Virus record (IMG/VR): IMGVR_UViG_3300032668_000004
Span: 1-64,000 of that record
Length of the DNA: 64,000 bases
Source of the DNA: a virus
Reading direction: 5' to 3' (one strand)
Part shown: piece after piece, positions 23,361 through 31,872 of the stretch
Position numbering within the stretch: position 1 is the stretch's first letter
How the letters are laid out: every line of letters starts with the position of its first letter
Notes under the pieces: model-generated
The model's database searches: none
What the model was told of the DNA's origin: nothing
Seen by the model: only the letters and a program-made list of their open reading frames with translations
Position numbers and translations under genes: made by a program

Positions 23361-23627
23361 TTACTTGATAGCAGATTGATATATCTTTTTTTGTTCGTCA
23401 TACCAGCTATTCCAAGCCTTGTTTTGGTTTTTACAGATATGATACTTGACATAATTTTCAGTTACCACTTTTAAAAGATCACTAAGTTTAGCGTTTTCCG
23501 CTAACAATGATAGTTCTTCGCAATCTTTAGAAAGCGCAGGTGGCCTATCTGGAAATTTAGGTGCAGCAACTACGGTTGCACATCCAGTTAACATTACTGC
23601 GAGCAATGTTATTATTAGTGGTTTCAT
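23361..23627 (-). CDS. outer membrane spanin (Rz1-like lipoprotein)
   Basis: 88 residues with a type II signal sequence and lipobox LTGC (Cys16), then a Pro-rich KFPDRPPALSKDCEEL. The C-terminal half is helical (NYVKYHICKNQNKAWNSWYD). This fits a separate-gene o-spanin that would bind the i-spanin and fuse inner and outer membranes at lysis, which implies a Gram-negative host. It overlaps the upstream i-spanin gene by four bases. Confidence 0.65.
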   Translation of the reverse strand: MKPLIITLLAVMLTGCATVVAAPKFPDRPPALSKDCEELSLLAENAKLSDLLKVVTENYVKYHICKNQNKAWNSWYDEQKKIYQSAIK

Positions 23628-24091
23628 TGCGGTGCTCCAGAAGATGGTGCTTCGGTCGCCTCAGCATTGATAGTTGCTGCTATATTGTGTGCTTTAATTA
23701 CCTCTTGCGGAATTACACATGCATTATCATACTTCACAACTTCTCTGTCGATATATTTAATGATATCATCACCCTTTTCGTGAATGATCTTTTCGGCGGC
23801 GTCCACTTTATTTTGAATTTGAGTGTTTGTGCTGGCGCTTTTTTCAGCAGCCACTGCAATCTTAGTTTCTACTTTTGCTGTACGTAAATCTAAGTCTTTT
23901 TTGTATGACAGTCCACCTTCGTAGTACAAACCAAAACACACTAGAACGTATCCTAAAACACGAATTGGAATAGTATATTGCTTTACAAAAGGTATAGGTC
24001 CGAGAAAATAGGAAACCAAAAGGGCAAGGCCTCCTGCTAACAAGAGCAGGTGAATCAAAAGACCCGGAAAAAAAGAAAGCAACCAAAGCAT
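23624..24091 (-). CDS. inner membrane spanin (Rz-like)
   Basis: 155 residues. Two N-terminal membrane helices (GLLIHLLLLAGGLALLVSYF and PIRVLGYVLVCFGLYY) are followed by a charged coiled-coil-like segment (AVAAEKSASTNTQIQNKVDA) and a C-terminal tail. It overlaps the lipoprotein gene, as usual for Rz/Rz1 pairs. It has two membrane segments, unlike the single one of lambda Rz. A perfect TATAAATA late promoter lies just upstream. Confidence 0.6.
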   Translation of the reverse strand: MLWLLSFFPGLLIHLLLLAGGLALLVSYFLGPIPFVKQYTIPIRVLGYVLVCFGLYYEGGLSYKKDLDLRTAKVETKIAVAAEKSASTNTQIQNKVDAAEKIIHEKGDDIIKYIDREVVKYDNACVIPQEVIKAHNIAATINAEATEAPSSGAPQ

Positions 24092-24099
24092 AACAACTT

Positions 24100-24107
24100 T
24101 ATTTATA
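24100..24107 (-). promoter_or_regulatory. perfect TATAAATA late promoter for the spanin pair
   Basis: The minus strand reads TATAAATA, the T4 late consensus, nine bases before the ATG at 24091. The leader would be short. Late expression suits a lysis gene. Confidence 0.55.
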
Positions 24108-24121
24108 CTTTGTTGAATAAA

Positions 24122-25198
24122 TTACATACTGTAAAAAGTAATTACCGTATTAGCAATATATTCAATTTCATTGTCCGTAAGCTCGGGATATATAGGTAAA
24201 CTTAATACACCTCTAGTAAGCATCACGCCGGTACTAATGAAATCTGGCTTGACTAAGTTCTTTGCAATAGGAAGTTCACTTAGAGCATAAGGATAATGAA
24301 CTTTCGTTTCTATACCATTTGTATTAAGGTAAGCTGCTAATTCATTCCGACGGTCGGTTTCAATAACAAATTTTTGATCCATATGAAACATGAAGTCTCT
24401 ACTTAGACAGCGCAGGGGCAAATCCTTAAATGCATTCAAGTAATATTGTCTAATTTTCTTTCGACGGATTTGCCATCCGTCTATATATTTGGATCTGACT
24501 AATAGGTGCGAGCAATCTATTTCGCTCATCTTACTATTAGTACCTGCGCATTCATGTCTCTTTCCGCCATTAGACACATAATCTTTAGCAAACTTATAAA
24601 TTTCTATGTCATTAGTGACGATGGCACCACCATTACCAGAGGCATTTAGATTTTTAGTAGGATCAAAACTAATTGCCATAGCGATACCTATGTTACTAGG
24701 ATCTGCTAACCAATGCTGGGCGCCATCTACTATTATATGAGTATCTGCAACTTGCTCAAATTTAGCTAAGCTTCTACTGCCGGCGGCGCCGTATAATCCT
24801 ACGTAACAAGTATGTATGTTGTGCGGGAATTCTGTTATCAATCCGTTTTTATCAACATCGACTAATTCCACATTCCATCCTGCAGTCAAAAAAGCGTTGA
24901 GAGTTGCAGGATATGTCAGATTAGGAATGCGAATAGTATCTGATACTGGATAGTGATATTCTTTTTCTACATTCAATTCGGCTCGGGCAATAATCTCTAG
25001 TGCTTGTGTTCCGGAATGAGTTACCAACGCGAATTCGGCACAGCATCGGTCCCGCAACCAAGCTTCAAACATTTCAGTTTGCGGCCCGGAAACAAGGATT
25101 CCTTCCTTAAGGGCATCGTGAGTTGCTGATGCTAACTCATCCTTAAGATTGTTGTACTGTCTTGCTAGACCAGTAAAGGGAACTTGTAAGATACTCAT
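24122..25198 (-). CDS. DegT/DnrJ/EryC1 aminotransferase
   Basis: 358 residues. The PLP fold shows THSGTQALEIIA near residue 80, VDGAQHW near 160 and the catalytic Lys in FDPTKNLNASGNGG near 180, and a C-terminal VHYPYALSELPIAKNL motif. It aminates keto-sugar nucleotides to amino sugars. It overlaps the epimerase gene by 56 bases, so the two likely act in the same sugar nucleotide pathway. Confidence 0.85.
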   Translation of the reverse strand: MSILQVPFTGLARQYNNLKDELASATHDALKEGILVSGPQTEMFEAWLRDRCCAEFALVTHSGTQALEIIARAELNVEKEYHYPVSDTIRIPNLTYPATLNAFLTAGWNVELVDVDKNGLITEFPHNIHTCYVGLYGAAGSRSLAKFEQVADTHIIVDGAQHWLADPSNIGIAMAISFDPTKNLNASGNGGAIVTNDIEIYKFAKDYVSNGGKRHECAGTNSKMSEIDCSHLLVRSKYIDGWQIRRKKIRQYYLNAFKDLPLRCLSRDFMFHMDQKFVIETDRRNELAAYLNTNGIETKVHYPYALSELPIAKNLVKPDFISTGVMLTRGVLSLPIYPELTDNEIEYIANTVITFYSM

Positions 25199-26117
25199 AG
25201 TATCGTTGGAATCCTTCTTCGATATCTATTTTTGGATTAAAACCAAAATCTCTTTGCGCCGCAAAGGTGTTGAGAGACCCTCTACTAGGATAATTTTGAT
25301 TTTTGGGATTGATGACAATATTGCCTTTACCTGCAATTTTTATAGCTAACTCAGCAGCTTCCAGTAGACTACGGCTTTGGCTTCGTGTTATATTGTAAGT
25401 TTTATTAGCAGTGTTTTCACTTAATGCTGCTCCCACTATGCCGGCGGCAGCATCTTCTACATAAGTAAAATCCAAATGTTCTTTTGAGCCGTTAACATTT
25501 AAAGTCTCACCCCTGATGGCAGCTAACATGAACTTAGCAACCACTCTATCTTCAACGTCACGAGGGCCATATACTGCACTAGGGCGAACAATCGTGTGAT
25601 CAAAGTACCCGTGTGCAGTGCAATCTTGTACTATTTTTTCCCCTGCGTGTTTTAGAATACCGTATTGACCTTGCGGGTTACATAGCGCTGTTTCTGGTAC
25701 ATTTTCAACAAAATCTCCATATACCATACTGCTGCTGACGTTTACGAATCGGGTTACTTTATGCTCTCGACTAAGTTCGCACAGATTCACTAATCCTTCT
25801 ATCATCGTTCTTGCACCCATAATAGGATCAGCGCTTACCGTCTTTTGTCTAGGAAAGCTGGCTAAGTGAATTACTATGGTGGGACAATGTGTTTGAAAAA
25901 CCTTATTAAGTACTTTAGATTCTATATCTAAACGATAGTTTGCATTAGTTTTTATAAACTGACTGCGTTCTTTCTGAAGTGAGAACAGTTCTTTCCATGG
26001 AATGCTATCATAATTTGTACAGTTATCAACTATGACAACTGAATGACCCAGATGTTCTAACTGTTGAACAACGTTATGGCCTATAAAACCATATCCGCCA
26101 GTTACTAAGACTTTCAA
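25143..26117 (-). CDS. NAD-dependent sugar-nucleotide epimerase/dehydratase
   Basis: 324 residues. Rossmann motif VTGGYGFIGHN (GxxGxxG) at 6-14, VIHLASFPR near 82, VSSSMVYGD near 130 and the catalytic Y-x3-K in QYGILKHAGE near 150, then VRPSAVYGPRD. This is the extended SDR class, acting on UDP- or GDP-sugars. The C terminus is unusually extended (YLTSSLYWSSKTVQQS) because of the 56-base overlap with the aminotransferase gene. Confidence 0.85.
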   Translation of the reverse strand: MKVLVTGGYGFIGHNVVQQLEHLGHSVVIVDNCTNYDSIPWKELFSLQKERSQFIKTNANYRLDIESKVLNKVFQTHCPTIVIHLASFPRQKTVSADPIMGARTMIEGLVNLCELSREHKVTRFVNVSSSMVYGDFVENVPETALCNPQGQYGILKHAGEKIVQDCTAHGYFDHTIVRPSAVYGPRDVEDRVVAKFMLAAIRGETLNVNGSKEHLDFTYVEDAAAGIVGAALSENTANKTYNITRSQSRSLLEAAELAIKIAGKGNIVINPKNQNYPSRGSLNTFAAQRDFGFNPKIDIEEGFQRYYEYLTSSLYWSSKTVQQS

Positions 26118-26294
26118 CTATTCTTCCTCAACCTTATCCCAATGAAGCGGGCCAATTGCGCTACCGACGTAAACTTCATCAGTTTCCATGTCTATTAGCA
26201 ACCACTTCTCTGGACACTTTGTCTTTACGTGCAAAGTGACTGGCTTGTCCAATTCTGGCACTTCACTGCCGTCTTTAAGTTTTCTCGTCTTCAT
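26118..26294 (-). CDS. small hypothetical protein
   Basis: 58 residues from the ATG at 26294 (MKTRKLKDGSEVPELD), chosen because GGAG lies ahead of it; a longer frame would start seven codons earlier. It contains KTKCPEKWLLIDMETDEVYV, a motif seen in many phage small proteins. Function unknown. Confidence 0.5.
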   Translation of the reverse strand: MKTRKLKDGSEVPELDKPVTLHVKTKCPEKWLLIDMETDEVYVGSAIGPLHWDKVEEE

Positions 26295-26601
26295 TATCTT
26301 CGACTCCGCAGGCATCTAATTCTTCCCCGTAATTGTACCAACGTTGTTCATCGTAATTCCAATGCCGATTATCGTAGATTTGGAAGGCAATACGGTGGCC
26401 CACAAGTCCCAATTCTAAAGTAATACCAGCATGATCTTCTCTAGATGTGATTCTAAAATCAACCGCTAGGATACTATCGTCTCTCATACCTTGAATCTCC
26501 CAACATTTATGTTCGGAGATTTTGCCGTGCTTCTCGTAGACAGAAGCAAAGTAGTCTGAATTCCAAAATGGATTAGTGATGCTAAATGTCAAGTTAATCA
26601 T
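26275..26601 (-). CDS. conserved phage protein of unknown function
   Basis: 108 residues. MINLTFSITNPFWNSDYF, then ISEHKCWEIQ, DHAGITLELGLVGHR and DNRHWNYDEQ. This combination is widespread in tailed phages and predicted as a single beta domain. The tail is acidic. Function unknown. It overlaps both neighbours by 4-20 bases. Confidence 0.6.
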   Translation of the reverse strand: MINLTFSITNPFWNSDYFASVYEKHGKISEHKCWEIQGMRDDSILAVDFRITSREDHAGITLELGLVGHRIAFQIYDNRHWNYDEQRWYNYGEELDACGVEDNEDEKT

Positions 26602-26828
26602 TCGAATTTAAGCTTCCAAAAAGTTAAAAGTTCAGGGGTAAAAATTCCATATATTCTATGTATTGTTAGGTCTCGCTGCGCGTCCCGTAATTGCTCATGA
26701 TTTATCGCAATTCTATTACGGTCTAAGAAATCTGATTTATCTTGCGGCAAACACCACTGCAACGACGCCGGAAGTTCATAGGCAGTAGAATAATACTCAT
26801 ATATGAGATACTTATAATTCGTTTTCAT
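26598..26828 (-). CDS. small protein, distant LRW-tail family member
   Basis: 76 residues ending FTPELLTFWKLKFE, a tail similar in layout to the LRW family at 1744-2724. The rest is aromatic and helical. It overlaps thymidylate synthase by four bases. Function unknown. Confidence 0.45.
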   Translation of the reverse strand: MKTNYKYLIYEYYSTAYELPASLQWCLPQDKSDFLDRNRIAINHEQLRDAQRDLTIHRIYGIFTPELLTFWKLKFE

Positions 26829-27718
26829 ACAGCCATAACGGCCTTTATGGTACTGTGGCTGATGTAGTCATCTAACACTATATCATCCATTGTAAATTTG
26901 TCAATATCTTTTACATCTGGATTCAGATAAAGAATGGGAGAAGCATACGGTTCTCTTAACAACTGCTCCTTAACTTGTTCCACATGATTTTGATAGATAT
27001 GAGTATCACCAGTAGAGATTATCAACTCTCCTACTTCCAGATCACATACATGCGCAATCATGCTAGTTAGTAGAGCGTAACTTGCGATGTTAAAGGGAAG
27101 GCCTAAAAAGACATCCACACTCCTTTGGTACATATGACAGCTTAGCTTTCTGCCCGTACTGACATAGTACTGGCTCATAACGTGACACGGAGGAAGTGCC
27201 ATTTGATCTAATTCACCTACGTTCCACGCCGATAGGATGTGGCGACGACCATTGGGGTCTTTCTTGATGCCTTCGATTAGATTCTTTATTTGGTCAACTT
27301 CTGCAATTGGACCACTTGAGACATGCAAGTCTCCGTGTTCGTAGATGTAATCCGGCGGTGTTCTCCAGTGCCGCCACTGGACTCCGTATACTCGTCCAAG
27401 GTCTCCGACGTGTCTCTTTTTATCTGCCCAGTAAGTTGCTTGAGCATTTCCTGTCCAGATCGTGTTATACCCTGACTCTCTGGTATCGTGTAGAATCTCA
27501 CATAACCTTCGTTCATCATTACTTCCTTCTAAAAACCAAAGTAATTCAGACTTACATGCGTTCCACGCAAGTTTCTTTGTCGTTACTGCCGGAAATCCTT
27601 TTGACAAGTCAAAGCGAAGTTGGCGCCCGAAAACACTGATCGTGCCTACACCAGTGCGGTCATTTCGTAATTCACCATTATCTAAAATGTCCTGTAATAG
27701 GTTTAAGTATTCTTTCAT
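26825..27718 (-). CDS. td: thymidylate synthase (ThyA)
   Basis: 297 residues. DRTGVGTISVFG at the N terminus (folate/nucleotide loop), the catalytic Cys178 in LPPCH, the dUMP-binding YQRSVDVFLGLPFNIASYALL and a GDTHIYQNH motif. It methylates dUMP to dTMP using methylene-tetrahydrofolate. No intron is present, unlike T4 td. It overlaps the reductase gene by four bases, giving a small folate/dTMP cassette. Confidence 0.95.
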   Translation of the reverse strand: MKEYLNLLQDILDNGELRNDRTGVGTISVFGRQLRFDLSKGFPAVTTKKLAWNACKSELLWFLEGSNDERRLCEILHDTRESGYNTIWTGNAQATYWADKKRHVGDLGRVYGVQWRHWRTPPDYIYEHGDLHVSSGPIAEVDQIKNLIEGIKKDPNGRRHILSAWNVGELDQMALPPCHVMSQYYVSTGRKLSCHMYQRSVDVFLGLPFNIASYALLTSMIAHVCDLEVGELIISTGDTHIYQNHVEQVKEQLLREPYASPILYLNPDVKDIDKFTMDDIVLDDYISHSTIKAVMAV

Positions 27719-28179
27719 TTACGCTTCCAAATTTGATACTCATGGTCAGGAAATACATCGCTGTCTAATATATAATAATGATCTGTTAAGTATAACAAAT
27801 CAATGAATTTATCACAATCGTATTGGGCAAAGGTCTTAGACAAATAAACTTCGGTTACGTAATCCCAACATGCATTTACAAGCTGAGCACCTCCGATGAG
27901 CCATGCGTCATCAAATGATGACATGTTTTTTATTAGGGCAGCGTATGTAATGCATTCCGATTTTTCAGGCATGGTAAACGTTTGACTTGAAACTACTATA
28001 TTGTGCCTATTGTACAACGGTTTTATAGGAAGACTATCCCAGGTGTTTCTTCCCATAATTACGGTTTGGTTATCGGTTAAATACTTAAATCTTGGCAAAT
28101 CGCCCTGAAGTTTAATCCAGGGCAATCTGTTTTTATATCCTATTCCACCGTTGGGGTCCGCTGCAATACTGAGTTTCAT
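27715..28179 (-). CDS. frd: dihydrofolate reductase
   Basis: 154 residues, normal length. Motifs NGGIGYKNRLPW near the N terminus, IMGRNTWDSLP near 42, NIVVSSQ and LIGGAQLVN near 95. It regenerates tetrahydrofolate used up by thymidylate synthase, encoded directly downstream with a 4-base overlap. Confidence 0.92.
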   Translation of the reverse strand: MKLSIAADPNGGIGYKNRLPWIKLQGDLPRFKYLTDNQTVIMGRNTWDSLPIKPLYNRHNIVVSSQTFTMPEKSECITYAALIKNMSSFDDAWLIGGAQLVNACWDYVTEVYLSKTFAQYDCDKFIDLLYLTDHYYILDSDVFPDHEYQIWKRK

Positions 28180-28472
28180 AATCCATTCAATAGTTTATCT
28201 GTTTCAGGCTGAACAGTTTCTGCTATGCTTTGTATATCTAACATAAACTCAATACTAAGCACATCATCGCCAAGTTCGATAAGTTTTCTGCTTATCACTT
28301 CTTCGATTTCCTCAGGAGCAACTCCTTGACCCAATAGCTTAGCAATATTAATTGTCTGTTGCTTTTTACCGCGTAAACGTAATATTAGCTTCTTGACAAA
28401 CTGTAACGGAAAGGTCTGCTTGTCAACACCTTCAATTAACCGCTCCCATTTTTGAATAAATTCAGGGGACAT
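28176..28472 (-). CDS. conserved T4-like protein of unknown function
   Basis: 98 residues. QFVKKLILRLRGKKQQTINI, then EEIEEVISRKLIELGDDVLS and ETVQPETDKLLNGL. I recall this as a conserved small protein of T4-like marine phages, next to the gene at 28487. Basic first half, acidic second half. Function unknown. It overlaps the reductase gene by four bases. Confidence 0.55.
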   Translation of the reverse strand: MSPEFIQKWERLIEGVDKQTFPLQFVKKLILRLRGKKQQTINIAKLLGQGVAPEEIEEVISRKLIELGDDVLSIEFMLDIQSIAETVQPETDKLLNGL

Positions 28473-28486
28473 TTATTTACTAGCCT

Positions 28487-29191
28487 TTATGCGGTAATGG
28501 TGACCTTCTTTGGTCTACCTCGTGTCTTCTTATCTTCGGATGTTTTTACCGAAACCGTAGTTGCTTGTGGCACTACAGTTGGATCTAACGACCGGGCTTC
28601 ATTGAGTAACCGATCTGCTTCGGTTAGTAGCCCCTTAGCTTCTGCACTCATGCGTTCTGCTTGTTGACGAAGATTGTTAGCTAATACCGAATCACCTAAA
28701 GCATCACCGCTTGCTTGAAGCCCCACTGGTGCTGTGGGCTTTGGTTCACTATCGCCGCGCATTCTCTTAGCGACTTGCATTGGGTCTTGCATACCCATCT
28801 GCTTGTCCATTTCAGCTAGCTTCTTTACTGCTTGCTCACCTTGCTTCATTTCGTCTAGAATCTTATTAAGCTCATTGAGCTTGATTCTTGTGTTTGGTGC
28901 AGGTGTCATAACGATATGTTCAGTCTGAACCTTCTTCAACATACCTTCAGCATGTAACTTCTGTAGAATAAGTTGTCCATCTTTGGTGTAAGACCGGTTA
29001 AGTGCGTTAGCTAGGTCTTCACTGCTTTGACCAATATCGCTTTCGATGCATTGAATCATCGGATCGTGAATATTCTGATTGAGTAGTTCCGTATACACTA
29101 CTAGACACATATGGGGTTCACCGGGCACTTCCCGAAATACAATTGCTACCTTACGGTCTCCGTGCTTCCCTACATGGCGGATAAATGACAT
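28487..29191 (-). CDS. conserved phage protein with C-terminal AT-hook-like motif
   Basis: 234 residues. The N-terminal 120 residues (FIRHVGKHGDRKVAIVFREV, GEPHMCLVVYTELL, IHDPMIQCIES) match a conserved T4-like protein of unknown function. A helical middle follows (residues 125-210), then TRGRPKKVTITA, an AT-hook-type RGRPKK motif. It may bind DNA or RNA. The combination is unusual. AAAGGAG precedes the ATG. Confidence 0.55.
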   Translation of the reverse strand: MSFIRHVGKHGDRKVAIVFREVPGEPHMCLVVYTELLNQNIHDPMIQCIESDIGQSSEDLANALNRSYTKDGQLILQKLHAEGMLKKVQTEHIVMTPAPNTRIKLNELNKILDEMKQGEQAVKKLAEMDKQMGMQDPMQVAKRMRGDSEPKPTAPVGLQASGDALGDSVLANNLRQQAERMSAEAKGLLTEADRLLNEARSLDPTVVPQATTVSVKTSEDKKTRGRPKKVTITA

Positions 29192-29247
29192 TATTAATTC
29201 TCCTTTGCTAAAAGTATTTAGTGAGTAGGGTGTGTTGGTATAAAAAA

Positions 29248-29289
29248 GATAAATAAGTGTGAGTCGCAGTATTACTAGTACCCACTCAC
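29248..29289 (+). promoter_or_regulatory. late promoter plus hairpin leader of the HNH gene (copy A)
   Basis: On the plus strand GATAAATAA is followed after two bases by GTGAGTCGC, and CCCACTCACTCTAA lies downstream, so GTGAGT and ACTCAC form a hairpin (29259-29289). The same order and sequence occur before the minus-strand HNH gene at 39413-40075. Confidence 0.6.
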
Positions 29290-29316
29290 TCTAACAGCTT
29301 ATAAGTAGCAATCAGC

Positions 29317-29961
29317 ATGTGTATTTATTGTGGTACAAACAAGTACCGTAATATCTATGAACATCACTACGGTCCAATTCCTAAGGAAGAGTCGGGTCGG
29401 TCATATGAAATACATCATATAGACGGAAATCATTCCAATAATAATCCTGCTAACTTGAAATGTGTATCTATACAAGAACATTACAACATTCATTATTCAC
29501 AGGGTGATTGGGCAGCTTGTGTAAAAATGTCAAGTAGGATCAACTTACTTCCCGATGAGCTAGTAGCCCTCGCAACAAAAAATGCTAACAAGCTAGTTAA
29601 AACGGGCAAGCATCCTTGGGTTGGGCCCAACAAGCACCAAGCGCAACTAAACAGAGACCGCATTCTTAATGGAACACATAATTGGTTGGACAGGGAAGCT
29701 GCCAGTAAACGACAATTAAACAGACTTGCTGCCGGGACTCATCATTTTGTTAATGACCCCAAGAAAAAAGAAAAACATCCGCAGTATGACCATACTGTTA
29801 GAACTTGGAAAAATCGTATGACCGGGGAGGTAGTATCAATGACGAATTATCAATTAAGGACATGTTATAATCTCAAGTCCGGTGCAATTAGTCGTATTGT
29901 AAATAACAAAGGACTTAACGCTACTGGAGGGTGGGAACTAGTAAGACCTAGCCCCACTTGA
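29317..29961 (+). CDS. HNH homing endonuclease, on the plus strand
   Basis: 214 residues. HNH: YGPIPKEESGRSYEIHHIDG then NHSNNNPANL and QEHYNIHYSQGD in the first 65 residues. The middle has NUMOD-type repeats (NGTHNWLDREAASKRQ, AGTHHFVNDPK), and the C terminus has a DNA-binding NUMOD-like domain (MTNYQLRTCYNLKSGAISRI). It is the only clear plus-strand gene here, and inserted between two minus-strand genes, as expected for a mobile endonuclease. Its 3' end overlaps the next gene by 14 bases. Confidence 0.8.
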   Translation: MCIYCGTNKYRNIYEHHYGPIPKEESGRSYEIHHIDGNHSNNNPANLKCVSIQEHYNIHYSQGDWAACVKMSSRINLLPDELVALATKNANKLVKTGKHPWVGPNKHQAQLNRDRILNGTHNWLDREAASKRQLNRLAAGTHHFVNDPKKKEKHPQYDHTVRTWKNRMTGEVVSMTNYQLRTCYNLKSGAISRIVNNKGLNATGGWELVRPSPT

Positions 29962-30199
29962 GTTCGTAAAACACTGCTTCTTGTGGATCTTCAAACGATG
30001 GACAAAGTGCTATTCTATTCATAATATAGGTCGATGTGTTGGGGTAATGTGTAGAAAATCTGCCTTGAAGGCTTTCCAAAATCCACATGCGCGACTCGAT
30101 AGTAAAAGGAGTGCTTGATCTTATAAAATGTTCAGGGGTATGACTTAATTCTCGGTCCATGAACCACTGATTTATGTTAATGTCGTCAATTGTTTTCAC
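29948..30199 (-). CDS. small protein of the LRW-tail family
   Basis: 83 residues from a GTG at 30199 (VKTIDDININQWFMDRE), with AAGG ten bases ahead. A longer frame from a TTG at 30244 is possible but would run through the upstream small gene. It ends SFEDPQEAVFYELKWG, another copy of the family tail found at 1744-2724. The middle is helical with FSTHYPNTSTYIMNRI. Function unknown. Confidence 0.5.
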   Translation of the reverse strand: MKTIDDININQWFMDRELSHTPEHFIRSSTPFTIESRMWILESLQGRFSTHYPNTSTYIMNRIALCPSFEDPQEAVFYELKWG

Positions 30200-30296
30200 G
30201 GTTTTCTGCCTTAACAAGTGCGTATAACATTTCCAGCTTTTCAAGTTGGTCGTTTAGTGCAACGTTGTTTTCTGCTAGCCTTACTATGTCATACAT
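30186..30296 (-). CDS. 36-residue coiled-coil-like peptide
   Basis: A short frame starting MYDIVRLAENNVALNDQLEK and continuing LEMLYALVKAENRENN, with a clear heptad pattern of Leu, Val and Ala. It starts within the end of the upstream gene (30284) and overlaps the start of the following gene. No strong ribosome site; translational coupling would be needed. Function unknown. Confidence 0.4.
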   Translation of the reverse strand: MYDIVRLAENNVALNDQLEKLEMLYALVKAENRENN

Positions 30297-30490
30297 GATA
30301 TCGCAACGTTTTTTACGCGCTCTATAATCGGATTCTGCTGTCCTAATTCAGATTTTAAATCTTGTACTAGAATGCGATCAGACGACCCACGCTTTCTGGC
30401 GTAGATCGTCTTTCCGCTATCTGGGGATTCATAGATTACTTCCCCGATGCTTAGTATGCCCTTGAAGTTAGGACTTGCGATGGTCATCAT
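30284..30490 (-). CDS. small hypothetical protein overlapping the VWA gene
   Basis: 68 residues from the ATG at 30490, or 67 from an adjacent ATG; a longer frame from 30556 would overlap the VWA gene by 89 bases. It reads MTIASPNFKGILSIGEVIYE and continues basic and mixed alpha/beta (TIYARKRGSSDRILVQDLKS). Function unknown. Confidence 0.4.
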   Translation of the reverse strand: MMTIASPNFKGILSIGEVIYESPDSGKTIYARKRGSSDRILVQDLKSELGQQNPIIERVKNVAISCMT

Positions 30491-31757
30491 AAATGGCCCA
30501 TTGACCGAAGGGCGGGTGAGGATCGGGGTCACCGTGAATGATCCAAGTCGTATCACAGTAATTTTGATCGCCCCAGCTGCCGCAAGGATACCCGTCCGTG
30601 AAGACGATCAGACGAGCCGGAACTCGTCCTGCTTCCTTAAGGTCATCGAATACGCAGTCAAAGTCAGTGCCACCGCCACCGAACAGTTGATACTCCTCAA
30701 TGTTTTCCATGTTTTCAGAAGAAAATTCTTGAGTGTTATAGACCTTAGTGTCGAATGTCGAGACCCGAAGGCTGTAGCCATCGAACGCATCCATCATGCC
30801 GGCAACTTCCGAAAGAAACTGCATACCTTGCTTCTGCGAGATAGAACCTGACATGTCGATATAAATGTCAACGTCAATTTCTTCGCCAGGATTCATGCCG
30901 GGCATGACAGCGTCCATGTGCCAGCTGCGACGAGAAGGACGCATCCAAGTATAATCAGACTTGATAGCAGAGGTCAGATTAGTTTGGATCAATTCGCGCC
31001 AGGGCATGATCGGGCTAGTCAGTTGCTTGATCATGCGTTCAACGCCCTTCGGAACAGTGCCAGCCTCAGCCGTAGAAGCAGCGTTGATTACCGCTTGACG
31101 GACCTCTTGACGAATGCGGTCCTTTTCTTCCTGAGAAAGCTTGGGGCGGCCCTTGCCAGGTTTGTCGCCGCCTGCGCGGCCGTCGCCGTCGTCGTCACCG
31201 TCAACGTGATCGTCCAACATCTTGTCGAGGAGATCCTCAATATTGATGTACTTGACATTCTTCATGAGGTCATCGTAGATGGCTTCTGCGGCCCAGTTTT
31301 CGTACTTAGACTCATACAAGCAAGGCACAGTAGTAATAAATTCGCCCACGCGGTGACGCTTCAAGTCTGCGTTGACTGCATAGTCATCAGCGATGTTCCA
31401 GATTTCCGGATCACGATTGTCACGACGACCCATGTGATCGTAGACCACGTGCAGAACTTCGTGACCAACGAGGAATTCAACTTCCTTCGTCTTGAGCATC
31501 ATGATGAAGCGAGAGTTATAGTAAAATCTCAGACCGTCGGTCGCAGCAGTCGGACACCATTCGTCCGCATTAGTAAGAGCAAGACGAGTAGCAAGGTTGC
31601 CGAAAAACGCATGACGCAGAAGGAGACCGATGCGTGCCGTAACAAGACGTTCGCGGGCTTGAGCATCAATCTTAGGATCCATAGGACCGATAAGATTTTC
31701 GTACTTCTTGCTGCGAGTACGCTTGCTCTTTTTAGTAGGGGTAATTACGGCGCTCAT
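30468..31757 (-). CDS. VWA-domain protein with metallopeptidase-like N-terminal domain
   Basis: 429 residues. The N-terminal part (residues 30-140) contains HEVLHVVYDH (HExxHxxxxH, residues 99-108), a zinc-peptidase-like signature of the DUF2201 family. An acidic/Gly-rich linker near 190-210 follows, and a C-terminal VWA-like domain with the MIDAS start DIYIDMSGSIS near 295 and FGGGGTDF, FTDGYP. It pairs with the MoxR ATPase upstream. AAAGGAC precedes the ATG. Confidence 0.75.
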   Translation of the reverse strand: MSAVITPTKKSKRTRSKKYENLIGPMDPKIDAQARERLVTARIGLLLRHAFFGNLATRLALTNADEWCPTAATDGLRFYYNSRFIMMLKTKEVEFLVGHEVLHVVYDHMGRRDNRDPEIWNIADDYAVNADLKRHRVGEFITTVPCLYESKYENWAAEAIYDDLMKNVKYINIEDLLDKMLDDHVDGDDDGDGRAGGDKPGKGRPKLSQEEKDRIRQEVRQAVINAASTAEAGTVPKGVERMIKQLTSPIMPWRELIQTNLTSAIKSDYTWMRPSRRSWHMDAVMPGMNPGEEIDVDIYIDMSGSISQKQGMQFLSEVAGMMDAFDGYSLRVSTFDTKVYNTQEFSSENMENIEEYQLFGGGGTDFDCVFDDLKEAGRVPARLIVFTDGYPCGSWGDQNYCDTTWIIHGDPDPHPPFGQWAIYDDHRKS

Positions 31758-31824
31758 GAATGTGTCCTTTGATTAAGTTATAAGACAATATAACAGAATG
31801 CGGCATGATATGCAATAGATAATA

Positions 31825-31859
31825 GAAAAAAGGGGAGGGACTGTCTCTAATCCCTCCCC
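31825..31859 (-). terminator. factor-independent terminator between MoxR and VWA genes
   Basis: A 9-bp GC-rich stem (GGGGAGGGA with TCCCTCCCC) with a 10-base loop is followed on the minus strand by six T. It lies 14 bases after the MoxR stop. This is the best terminator in the window and implies the VWA gene may be transcribed separately or at lower level. Confidence 0.75.
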
Positions 31860-31872
31860 AGGAGCCGCTGAC

